A DNA stretch of 14,695 bases from an uncultured Collinsella sp. (GTDB lineage Bacteria > Actinomycetota > Coriobacteriia > Coriobacteriales > Coriobacteriaceae), in the NCBI GenBank assembly GCA_900552185.1, contig URYT01000034.1:1-14695 (forward strand). The letters are read 5' to 3'. Below are positions 1-6,526 of the stretch, piece after piece. A model generated the notes under the pieces. The model was not told where the DNA came from and did not search any database. It saw only the letters and a program-made list of their open reading frames with translations. Both the position numbers and the translations under genes were made by a program. Each line of letters opens with the position of its first letter. The stretch's first letter is position 1.

Positions 1-354
1 CGAGCCGCACAAGAGGGCACTGAGCAGGCGCGTGGGACCGCCGTTCGCCTGCACAAGGCATGTGAGCGCCATGACCAATTGTGGTGTGGCGGCGTTGCCA
101 TCTGCGCCGGCAGCGGCATTGCGGCGCTTCGTCGCTCTCCGCGCATGGGACTCTTGCGGCGACCGTTTTCTGAGGCCATGGACAAGCTCGTGGGCGCCGT
201 TCGCATGGGATGTTCCGTCGAACACGCGCAAAAGCTCGGTGGTGCCGCAACGGGTGGCGTCGACACCGACGGCATGGTGCGCGCCACGTCTGCACTGCCC
301 ACACCGATCTGGCACGCCGTTATGAGGCATCTTGCCGAGCACTCAAACTGCTAA
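1..354 (+). CDS. C-terminal part of an unidentified protein, possibly a flavodoxin-like NAD(P)H-dependent oxidoreductase
   Basis: An open frame runs from the first base of the window to TAA at 352-354 (117 codons), so the gene begins outside and only its C-terminal part is visible. The readable protein contains an LWCGGVAICAGSGI stretch followed by SPRMGLLRRPFSEAMDKLVGAVRMG and ends in AEHSNC. The pattern of a hydrophobic strand leading into GG and a small-residue loop, then a helix ending in an invariant-looking G, recalls the C-terminus of flavodoxin-like NAD(P)H-dependent oxidoreductases of anaerobic Firmicutes and Actinobacteria. This is recall of a general pattern: the FMN-binding loop expected at the N-terminus is not in the window. 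The gene converges on the glycosylase gene and the two stop codons overlap. Coding status is fairly sure; function is weak. Confidence 0.5.
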   Translation, partial: RAAQEGTEQARGTAVRLHKACERHDQLWCGGVAICAGSGIAALRRSPRMGLLRRPFSEAMDKLVGAVRMGCSVEHAQKLGGAATGGVDTDGMVRATSALPTPIWHAVMRHLAEHSNC

Positions 355-920
355 ATCGAAAAAGCCTGCCAATCAGCGGCGCCGCTCCACCGCTCAACAA
401 GCCGCTCCAGGCGCCAGGCGGCATTAGCAGGACTTGTCGAGGGCAGGACGACGGCGGGCAACCCCGTCCGATCTTGTAAGTAGCGTTTGTAGAGTCGCCC
501 TGCCGTCCCGCCGTTACAGACAACGACCTCGATCGGCGCGGCGTCGGTAATGCGCTCGATATGTGCCGGCACAACGTTGCGAATGCTCGCGTCGCTCGAG
601 CCCTTAATGTCGCAGCTCTCGATTGCATCCCACAGGGCCACGCCGCCGTTCAGCAGCATGGCCCGCTTGGCGGCAATGGAGGCATCGAGCGTCGCGGGCT
701 CACCGCTTGCCAAAAGATCGCCCTCGTTGGGCGGCACGGGCACACCGAGGCACGCGGCCATCACGCGCCAAAAACGGTTTTGCGGATTGCCGTAATAGAA
801 AGCGTTGGCACGCGAAAGCACCGAGGGAAACGACCCCAGCACCAAAACGCGCGAGTGCTGGTCGAACACGGGCTCAAACCCATGCTCAATATGTTGATAG
901 CCCTCGTCCGGCGCGGCCAC
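351..920 (-). CDS. DNA-deoxyinosine/uracil glycosylase (HDG, UDG superfamily family 6)
   Basis: This 189-residue protein should excise deaminated bases (hypoxanthine, perhaps uracil) from DNA as the first step of base excision repair in the cytoplasm. Residues 25-52 hold the superfamily motif 1 in the form typical of hypoxanthine-DNA glycosylases: VLVLGSFPS, then SR, FYYGNPQNRFW. Residues 97-115 (LWDAIESCDIKGSSDASIRN) and the second motif LPSTSPAN at 159-166 also fit the family, as does the single-domain length. The start is GTG at 920, with a GAGG ribosome binding site about 9 nt upstream that lies over the end of the preceding amylase gene. Only 3 nt separate the two genes, so they are probably cotranscribed and translationally coupled. 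The 3' end overlaps the convergent partial gene by 3-4 nt and no terminator is visible between them. Confidence 0.88.
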   Translation of the reverse strand: MAAPDEGYQHIEHGFEPVFDQHSRVLVLGSFPSVLSRANAFYYGNPQNRFWRVMAACLGVPVPPNEGDLLASGEPATLDASIAAKRAMLLNGGVALWDAIESCDIKGSSDASIRNVVPAHIERITDAAPIEVVVCNGGTAGRLYKRYLQDRTGLPAVVLPSTSPANAAWRLERLVERWSGAADWQAFSI

Positions 921-923
921 GAG

Positions 924-2300
924 CTAGGCCCTCAGCAGATAGCGCACCTCATAGGGCGCAAGTTCAAGGGAGCCCGACAGCTCGACCGTGGGCGTATCGT
1001 CGGCAAGCAGGTCGACAAAGGACCCGTTGAACTCGCCGGCTCCAAAGGTGTAAGGCTCGCCCACGGCGTTCACCGCCACGAGCACCGTCGCGTCGTCGCA
1101 GGCGCGCTCGAACAGCAGCTGCTTGTTCTGGATCACCACGTTGCGATAGGCACCGTAGTTGAGAGCACGGGCCGCCGCGTCGTTTGCCGAGCGCAGGTGC
1201 GCGAGCTGCTTGATGAAGGCCGTCAGCTCGTTGGGCGCAGGCTCATCGAGCGCAGGTCGCAGCGCCCAGTCGCCATCGGGGCCGCCCTTTTCGCCGGCAA
1301 TTCCCCACTCGCTGCCGTAGTAGACGCACGGGATGCCCGGCATGCCAAAGAGCATGCCGTAGGCGGGACGCAGGCAGAACTTGTCGGTAAGGATGCTTGC
1401 CAGGCGCGGCACGTCGTGGTTGTCGACAAACGACAGCAGGTGCTTGCCACGGTAGATGCACCAGGGGTCGCCGCCAAACTGACGGTGCAGCGAGTGCGCG
1501 ATCTCGAACATGTTGACCGAGTTAAAGCTAGAGTACAGGCCCTTGTAGCACTCGTAGTTGGTGCAGGAGTCGAGCATCTCGTCGTTGACGATTTGGTTGT
1601 AGTCGCCGTGGAGCGTCTCGCCGATCAGCACAAAGTCGGGCTTGAGCTCACGGGTAAAGACGTGCAGGCGGCGCATAAAGTCGCGGTCGAGCATATAGGC
1701 AACGTCCAGGCGCAGGCCGTCGACGCCAAAGACCTCGGCCCAGCGGCGCACGGACTCGAGCAGGTAATCGACCACAGCGGGATTTTGCAGGTTGAGCTTC
1801 ACAAGCTCAAAATGGCCTTCCCAGCCCTCGTACCAAAAGCCATCGCCATAGCAGGAATCGCCGTCAAAGCTAATGTGGAACCAGTCCTTGTACGGCGAGT
1901 CCCACTTGCGCTCCTGCACATCGCGGAAGGCCCAAAAACCGCGGCCGACGTGGTTGAAGACGGCATCGAGCACCACGCGGATGCCATGGGCATGCAGCGT
2001 GTCGCATACGGCGGCAAAGTCGGCGTCCCCACCCAGGCGACGGTCGATATGGCGCAGGCTGCGTGTATCGTAGCCGTGGCTATCAGATTCGAGCGGTGGG
2101 TTGATGAGCACAGCGCCAACGCCGAGTTCCTGCATGTAGTCGGCCCATTGGGCGACCTTCATGATAGGAGCATCGGGGTTGGGCGCGGCGTTGACAGCCT
2201 GGGCGAGCTCATCCTCGGCAACGGGCGCGGCGTTTTCGCGCGGAGCTCCACAGAAGCCCAGCGGATAGATCTGGTAGAACGTCGTCTCGTATGCCCACAT
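924..2300 (-). CDS. GH13 alpha-amylase family glycosidase, intracellular
   Basis: The 458-residue protein is a glycoside hydrolase family 13 enzyme acting on alpha-glucans or maltooligosaccharides. All four conserved regions are intact: DAVFNH at 112-117; GLRLDVA at 195-201 with nucleophile Asp199; GETL with acid/base Glu228; FVDNHD with the transition-state Asp296. There is no signal peptide, so it should act in the cytoplasm on imported oligosaccharides. It is short, with a TIM barrel and a small C-terminal beta domain but no N-terminal CBM34-type domain as in neopullulanases, and it resembles the small amylases of gut anaerobes annotated as alpha-glycosidase or maltodextrin glucosidase. 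Exact specificity cannot be read from sequence. The ATG at 2300 has a strong GGGAGG site 5 nt upstream. The glycosylase gene follows after 3 nt. Confidence 0.9.
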   Translation of the reverse strand: MWAYETTFYQIYPLGFCGAPRENAAPVAEDELAQAVNAAPNPDAPIMKVAQWADYMQELGVGAVLINPPLESDSHGYDTRSLRHIDRRLGGDADFAAVCDTLHAHGIRVVLDAVFNHVGRGFWAFRDVQERKWDSPYKDWFHISFDGDSCYGDGFWYEGWEGHFELVKLNLQNPAVVDYLLESVRRWAEVFGVDGLRLDVAYMLDRDFMRRLHVFTRELKPDFVLIGETLHGDYNQIVNDEMLDSCTNYECYKGLYSSFNSVNMFEIAHSLHRQFGGDPWCIYRGKHLLSFVDNHDVPRLASILTDKFCLRPAYGMLFGMPGIPCVYYGSEWGIAGEKGGPDGDWALRPALDEPAPNELTAFIKQLAHLRSANDAAARALNYGAYRNVVIQNKQLLFERACDDATVLVAVNAVGEPYTFGAGEFNGSFVDLLADDTPTVELSGSLELAPYEVRYLLRA

Positions 2301-2367
2301 AGCAACCTCCCGGTAAGCTCAACACAACGACATCCATTGTATGCCCAGCAGGGTAGCTAATTTGTGA

Positions 2368-2389
2368 CGGGGCTCTTTTAGCTGCCCCG
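2368..2389 (-). terminator. Small GC hairpin between transporter and amylase genes
   Basis: CGGGGC (2368-2373) pairs with GCCCCG (2384-2389) around a 10-nt loop. Read on the minus strand it lies downstream of the MFS transporter stop and is followed by TCACAAATT rather than a run of T. It could act as a weak or factor-assisted terminator. Only the pairing is certain. Confidence 0.3.
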
Positions 2390-2400
2390 GCCCCTTTCCA

Positions 2401-2467
2401 AGTTGCGGTGGAATACGGACTGTTTGCCGGGTTTATTGGACCCAGCAGTCCGTATTTCACCGCAACT
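2401..2467. repeat. Long hairpin with 22-nt inverted arms (REP/MITE-like intergenic element)
   Basis: The arm at 2401-2422 (beginning AGTTGCGGTG) is the reverse complement of 2446-2467 (ending CACCGCAACT) at 21 of 22 positions. The 23-nt spacer holds a further 4-bp stem, GGGT at 2429-2432 with ACCC at 2440-2443. The element sits 15 nt beyond the transporter stop and fills the gap before the amylase leader. There is no T-tract on either side, so it is not a standard intrinsic terminator. It may be a repeated palindromic element that also ends or stabilises the transporter mRNA. From memory, similar GTTGCGGTG-bounded palindromes recur in Collinsella genomes; this is not verified. The single mismatch leaves a G·U or A·C pair, depending on the strand. 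Confidence 0.75.
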
Positions 2468-2482
2468 GATAGGGGGATGTGA

Positions 2483-3679
2483 TTAGGCGACGGGCTTGGC
2501 GCGGCGTATGGCCGGGAACATCACCGTGATGGCGAGGATGACGCCCACGACGGCAATCGACCCGCCCGCGAAGCCGATCCAGGCGATACCGGGACCCGAA
2601 ACCACGGCTCCGCCGATCGCGGTACCCGTGCCAATGCCCAGATTGAACAGGCCCGAGAAGATCGACATGGCGACGGCCGACGAATCTGCCGGCGTGTGCT
2701 TGATGAGCTCGGCCTGAAACGCCACGTTAAAGGCCGTGGCGCAGCAACCCCACAGTGCGCAGACGGCAAGCACTGTCACGAGCGACGATGCGGCCGGCCC
2801 CATGAGCAGCAGGGCCACCGGCACGCCGGAGAGCGTGATAGCCAAGAACGGGAAGCGATGCCCATCGAACAGGCGGCCGAACAGCCAGCTTCCGAGCAGA
2901 CCGGAGCAGCCGAACGCCGTCAGCGTCATGGTGATAGCGCTTGCGTCGACATGGGCGACCTGAGCCAGGAAAGGCTCGATATAGCTGTAGCTTGCGTAAT
3001 AGCCGGTCGCCATGAAGACCGTGACTGCGTAGAGCGCGATGAGGAGCGGGTTCTTGAGCAGCTCGGGCAGCTGTCTGACGGTAAAGCGCTCACCCGCCGG
3101 CATGGCCGGGAACACCGCTGCCTGGTAGACGGCCGCGATGGCTGAGAGGCCCCCGACCACGGCAAACGTCATGCGCCAGCCCACGGCCAAGCCAATGGCG
3201 CGACCGAGAGGCAGGCCAAAGATCTGCGCGATGGACGAGCCCGTAGCGATCATGCTGATGGCGAGCGCGCCGTGGCGAGTGTCGACCAGGCGCGAGGCCA
3301 TAATCGAGGCGACTGACCAGAACACGGCATGTGCGCAAGCGACCACCAGGCGCGCGCAGACCAGGATGGGATAGGTCGGCGCCACAGCGGACAGGAACTG
3401 ACCGAGCGAGAACACGGCAAGCACGCCCAGCAGCATCCGCTTAAACTCGAAACGCGAAGCGAACACCATGAGCGGCAACGACAGCAGCATGACGCCCCAG
3501 GCATAGACCGAGATCATGATGCCCGCCTGGGCCTCGGTGAGCGAGAACGACGCGGCGATATCAGTCAAAAGGCCGATGGGCATAAACTCCGACGTGTTGA
3601 ACACGAACGCACAGCAGGTGAGCCCGACGAGTGGGAGCCACTGCCTGAGCGTGATGCCGTCTTGCCTTGCCTGACTCAT
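2483..3679 (-). CDS. MFS transporter, SotB-like (sugar efflux / DHA1 family)
   Basis: This 398-residue integral membrane protein of the major facilitator superfamily has about twelve hydrophobic segments. The N-terminal stretch, FNTSEFMPIGLLTDIAASFSLTEAQAGIMISVYAWGVMLLSLPLM, closely follows the SotB/YdeA pattern of sugar and arabinose efflux transporters. A motif A-like loop follows TM2 (ASRFEFKR), and the TM4-TM5 part carries ARLVVACAHAVFWSVA. The likely function is proton-coupled export of sugars or small drugs; the substrate is unknown. The ATG at 3679 is preceded by GGAG with 9-nt spacing. A TTG in frame at 3694 overlaps that GGAG and is rejected as a start. The gene has its own promoter with a perfect TATAAT -10 (3713-3742) and appears to be a single transcription unit ending before the 2401-2467 hairpin. 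Confidence 0.85.
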   Translation of the reverse strand: MSQARQDGITLRQWLPLVGLTCCAFVFNTSEFMPIGLLTDIAASFSLTEAQAGIMISVYAWGVMLLSLPLMVFASRFEFKRMLLGVLAVFSLGQFLSAVAPTYPILVCARLVVACAHAVFWSVASIMASRLVDTRHGALAISMIATGSSIAQIFGLPLGRAIGLAVGWRMTFAVVGGLSAIAAVYQAAVFPAMPAGERFTVRQLPELLKNPLLIALYAVTVFMATGYYASYSYIEPFLAQVAHVDASAITMTLTAFGCSGLLGSWLFGRLFDGHRFPFLAITLSGVPVALLLMGPAASSLVTVLAVCALWGCCATAFNVAFQAELIKHTPADSSAVAMSIFSGLFNLGIGTGTAIGGAVVSGPGIAWIGFAGGSIAVVGVILAITVMFPAIRRAKPVA

Positions 3680-3712
3680 ATATAACATCTCCAATCATTT
3701 TGAGCGGAGGCG

Positions 3713-3742
3713 ATTATATAGCAACGGTCCCGCATCCGTCAG
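3713..3742 (-). promoter_or_regulatory. Sigma-A type promoter of the MFS transporter gene
   Basis: On the minus strand, -35 CTGACG (3742-3737; 4 of 6 to TTGACA) and -10 TATAAT (3718-3713; 6 of 6) are separated by 18 nt. The -10 lies 33 nt upstream of the chosen ATG and the gap upstream holds no gene, so this is the natural promoter for the transporter. Confidence 0.65.
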
Positions 3743-3759
3743 TAACGGACACGGGGCCG
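3725..3759. promoter_or_regulatory. Nested dyad over the -35 of the MFS promoter (candidate operator)
   Basis: TCCGT at 3735-3739 pairs with ACGGA at 3745-3749. CGGTCCCG at 3725-3732 pairs with CGGGGCCG at 3752-3759 apart from one T·G, with a symmetrical CA on each side between the two stems. The dyad covers the -35 element. It could be a repressor operator for an efflux gene, or a transcribed hairpin. No regulator gene lies next to it. Confidence 0.4.
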
Positions 3760-3799
3760 AAACAATTCGATACACAGAGGTTGCGCCGTCAATAAATAA

Positions 3800-6160
3800 C
3801 TAAGCCAACCCCAGTAATATGCCCGCCGAATGCACGACAAACGCCACGATCCAGGCGACCGTCACTTGAAACGCGAACACGGCAACGGCATAGCGTGCGC
3901 CCAACTCGCTCCTGACGGCGCCGATGGCCGCCACGCAGGGCGGGTACAGCAACGTAAAGACCAGGAACACGTAAGCGGTAAACGGCGAAAACATGGTCGA
4001 CAGTGCCGCGGGCGAGGTCGCGCCCAAAAGCACGGTGAGGGTCGAGATGACACTCTCCTTGGCGATAAGTCCGGTGACGAGCGCCGTGGATGCGCGCCAA
4101 TCGCCAAAGCCAAGCGGCGCCAGCGCCGGCGCGATGATGCTGCCCAGACCGGCAAGCAGGCTTTGCGACTGATCGGCGACCACGTTAAAGCGGATGTCGA
4201 ACGTCTGAAGGAACCAGATGACCACGGTCGCGGCAAAGATAATGGTAAAGGCCTTGGTGATGAAGTCCTTGGCCTTATCCCATGCCAGCATCACCGTCGT
4301 CTTGACGCTCGGCAGGCGGTAATTGGGAAGCTCCATGATAAACGGCACCGGGTCGCCCTTAAATGCAGTGCGGTTGAGCACCAAAGCCGCGATGCAGCCG
4401 ACCACGATACCGATCAGATAGAGCGAGACCATGGCGGGGACCGTCGCCTGCGGGAAAAACGCCCCGCACAGCAAGCCGTAAACAGGCAACTTGGCTGAGC
4501 AGCTCATAAACGGCGTGAGCATGACCGTCATCTTGCGGTCGTGCTCGGATGGGAGCGTACGGGTCGACATGATAGCCGGCACGGTGCAGCCAAAACCGAC
4601 GAGCATGGGCACGAAGCTGCGGCCCGACAGGCCAAAGCGACGCAGCACCTTATCCATGACAAAGGCCACGCGTGCCATGTAGCCGGAGTCTTCCAGAATG
4701 GAGAGGAACAAGAAGAGCACGACGATAATCGGCAGGAAGGTCAGCACACTGCCCACGCCCGTAAGCACGCCGTCGACAGCCAGCGAGCGCACCACGTCGT
4801 TGGTGCCGAACGCCTTGAGGCCTGCATCGGCCGAAGCGATGATGGCAGCGATGCCGTCCTCCATAAGTCCCTGCAACGCCGCGCCGATCACGCCAAACGT
4901 CAGCCAAAAGACGAGGCCCATGATCAGCAGAAACGCCGGGATGGCCGTATAGCGACCCGTCAGAATGCGGTCGATCTTGACGGAGCGCACGTGCTCGCGG
5001 CTCTCGTGCGGCTTGACGACACAGCGCCCGCACACGTCGCCGATAAAGCTAAAGCGCATGTCGGCCAGCGCGGACAGGCGGTCGGTGCCGGCCTCGCCCT
5101 CCATCTGGGTAATGATGTGCTCGATGGCGTCGAGCTCGTTGCGATCCAGGTGAAGCGCCTCGGTTACCAGCTCATCGCCCTCGACCAGCTTGGTCGCCGC
5201 AAAGCGCACCGGGATGTGCGCCGTCACGGCATGGTCCTCGATCAGGTTAGCAATACCGTGGATGCAGCGATGCAGCGCACCGCCGTCCGGACCGTCGGGC
5301 GCGCAAAAGTCCAGGCGACCGGGGCGCTCGCGGAACCGCGCCACGTGCAAGGCATGATCCACCAACTCGCCGATACCCTCGTTGCGGGCAGCGCTAATGG
5401 GAACAACGGGCACGCCCAACAGGCTCTCGAGCAGGTTGACGTCCACGGCGCCGCCGTTGGCGGTCACCTCGTCCATCATGTTGAGCGCGATGACCATGGG
5501 GCGGTCGAGCTCCATGAGCTGCAGTGTCAGGTACAGGTTACGCTCGATGTTGGTAGCGTCAATGATGTCGATGATGGCGTCCGGGCGCTCGTCAAGGATG
5601 AACTGACGGCTCACGACCTCTTCGCCTGTGTACGGCGACAGGGAGTAAATGCCAGGCAGGTCGGTAACGCTCGCCTCGGGATGGTTACGGATAGCGCCAT
5701 CTTTGCGGTCGACCGTCACGCCGGGAAAGTTACCGACGTGCTGGTTGGAGCCCGTCAGCTGGTTGAATAACGTGGTCTTGCCGCAGTTTTGGTTGCCGGC
5801 GAGGGCAAAGTGCAGCGGTGCGCCCTCGGGCACGGCCGTCTTTGCCGCACGGGGCGAATACGTCCCCTCGCCCAGAGCCGGATGCTCCGTCGTGCCGATT
5901 GCGGCGTTAGCGCGCGGACCCGTATCGGTGTCGTGAATACCCACGAGCTCGATGCGAGCGGCATCGTCCTTGCGCAGTGTCAACTCGTAGCCACGCAGGC
6001 GGATCTCGAGCGGATCGCCCATGGGGGCGTACTTCATCATGGTGACTTCGGTGCCCGGCGTTAGACCCATGTCCAAAATATGCTGTCGGAGTGCCTGATC
6101 GTCCGATGCCACCGATGCGACAACGGCGTCCTTTCCAATCTCGAGTGTATCGAGCTTCAC
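3800..6160 (-). CDS. feoB: FeoA-FeoB fusion, ferrous iron transporter
   Basis: The 786-residue protein joins an SH3-like FeoA domain (1-73: LDMGLTPGTEVTMMKYAPMGDP and EIRLRGYELTLRKDDA) through a linker of about 45 residues to FeoB, the GTP-dependent Fe(II) importer of the cytoplasmic membrane. The G domain has G1 GNQNCGKT (122-129), the NFPGVTVDRKDG switch (144-155), G3 DLPG (167-170), G4 NMMD (227-230) and a G5-like SAARNEG. The membrane part has both conserved gate motifs, GFGCTVPAIMSTRTL and PFMSCSAKLPVYGLL, and runs to a natural C-terminus. The GTG start at 6160 follows GGGGGAGG with 9-nt spacing. The frame stays open upstream to 6406, but that stretch crosses intergenic repeats and carries no family sequence. 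No separate feoA or feoC lies nearby. Likely regulated by iron through the 6208-6236 repeats. Confidence 0.93.
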   Translation of the reverse strand: MKLDTLEIGKDAVVASVASDDQALRQHILDMGLTPGTEVTMMKYAPMGDPLEIRLRGYELTLRKDDAARIELVGIHDTDTGPRANAAIGTTEHPALGEGTYSPRAAKTAVPEGAPLHFALAGNQNCGKTTLFNQLTGSNQHVGNFPGVTVDRKDGAIRNHPEASVTDLPGIYSLSPYTGEEVVSRQFILDERPDAIIDIIDATNIERNLYLTLQLMELDRPMVIALNMMDEVTANGGAVDVNLLESLLGVPVVPISAARNEGIGELVDHALHVARFRERPGRLDFCAPDGPDGGALHRCIHGIANLIEDHAVTAHIPVRFAATKLVEGDELVTEALHLDRNELDAIEHIITQMEGEAGTDRLSALADMRFSFIGDVCGRCVVKPHESREHVRSVKIDRILTGRYTAIPAFLLIMGLVFWLTFGVIGAALQGLMEDGIAAIIASADAGLKAFGTNDVVRSLAVDGVLTGVGSVLTFLPIIVVLFLFLSILEDSGYMARVAFVMDKVLRRFGLSGRSFVPMLVGFGCTVPAIMSTRTLPSEHDRKMTVMLTPFMSCSAKLPVYGLLCGAFFPQATVPAMVSLYLIGIVVGCIAALVLNRTAFKGDPVPFIMELPNYRLPSVKTTVMLAWDKAKDFITKAFTIIFAATVVIWFLQTFDIRFNVVADQSQSLLAGLGSIIAPALAPLGFGDWRASTALVTGLIAKESVISTLTVLLGATSPAALSTMFSPFTAYVFLVFTLLYPPCVAAIGAVRSELGARYAVAVFAFQVTVAWIVAFVVHSAGILLGLA

Positions 6161-6207
6161 GTCCGTGTTCCTCCCCCGACGCCCACAGGGCGTTGTATTT
6201 ATGTTCA

Positions 6208-6236
6208 CCAAGGCTAACCGTTTGCCACGGCTAACC
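6208..6236. promoter_or_regulatory. Direct repeats resembling DtxR/IdeR half-sites upstream of feoAB
   Basis: CCAAGGCTAACC (6208-6219) and CCACGGCTAACC (6225-6236) are direct repeats matching at 11 of 12 positions with a 17-nt period; a weaker TTGTAACC follows at 6239-6246. GGCTAACC equals one half of the actinobacterial DtxR/IdeR box (TTAGGTTAGGCTAACCTAA). They lie 48-76 nt upstream of the feoAB start, where a promoter is expected. The full palindrome is not present (11-12 of 19 matches), so a different metalloregulator with tandem sites is possible. Confidence 0.45.
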
Positions 6237-6295
6237 AATTGTAACCATGCATGATAGCGCGAACACACAACGACGTTCAATCGACAGATTGCTGC

Positions 6296-6346
6296 AAGGA
6301 CCGTCCCCAAGTGCCGGCACAAAAGGAACGTCCCCAAGTGCCGCAT
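6296..6346. repeat. Two-copy direct repeat, 27-nt period
   Basis: AAGGACCGTCCCCAAGTGCC (6296-6315) and AAGGAACGTCCCCAAGTGCC (6323-6342) differ at one of 20 positions and are separated by GGCACAA. The stretch is non-coding between feoAB and the esterase gene. It looks like a short intergenic repeat unit; from memory, CGTCCCCAAGTGCC-type motifs recur in Collinsella intergenic DNA (unverified). Confidence 0.7.
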
Positions 6347-6386
6347 CTGGGCCATGGCAACGCCGATGTTTTGGCGCGAACAGCGA

Positions 6387-6485
6387 AAGCCCGCCAGGGC
6401 GAGCAAGGTGCCCTGAAACGAGGTGGCATTGACCTTCTGGTCATGCCGCCGAAGTTGAAAGGCAGATTGCCGCCCTGGCGGGCTT
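6387..6485. repeat. 99-nt nested palindromic element
   Basis: The outer arms AAGCCCGCCAGGGCG (6387-6401) and CGCCCTGGCGGGCTT (6471-6485) are perfect 15-nt inverted repeats. Inside, GGTGGCATTGACC (6422-6434) pairs with GGTCATGCCGCC (6439-6450) across a TTCT loop, with one bulge and one G·U. Partial pairing (GCAAGGTGCC with GGCAGATTGC) fills the space between. The whole element folds as one long imperfect hairpin on either strand. No credible coding frame lies in it. It could be a mobile palindromic repeat or a structured RNA. Confidence 0.65.
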
Positions 6486-6498
6486 GCAGCGTCAAGTG

Positions 6499-6526
6499 GT
6501 TACGGCGTTTGGTAAAACGCCGTAAC
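6499..6526 (-). terminator. Perfect hairpin at the esterase stop codon
   Basis: GTTACGGCGTTT (6499-6510) and AAACGCCGTAAC (6515-6526) form a perfect 12-bp stem with a GGTA loop. On the minus strand it starts at the last base of the esterase TAG codon. It is followed by CCACTTGACG, not a T-tract, so it may be a factor-assisted terminator or a 3'-end stabiliser. Confidence 0.5.

Noticed and set aside
561..2360. 599-residue plus-strand open frame
   Set aside because: Antisense to the GH13 and glycosylase genes; long antisense frames are common opposite GC3-biased genes, and the sequence shows no domain.
3680..3694. TTG start five codons upstream of the MFS transporter ATG
   Set aside because: The TTG is embedded in the GGAG ribosome binding site that serves the ATG at 3679.
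6161..6406. Upstream extension of the feoAB frame (82 more residues)
   Set aside because: It crosses the operator-like repeats and the 27-nt-period repeat, shows no family similarity, and the GTG at 6160 has a strong ribosome binding site directly before the FeoA domain.
6277..6495. 72-residue minus-strand frame
   Set aside because: It lies wholly within the direct-repeat and palindromic elements; the duplicated GTWGRS peptide is simply the repeat translated.
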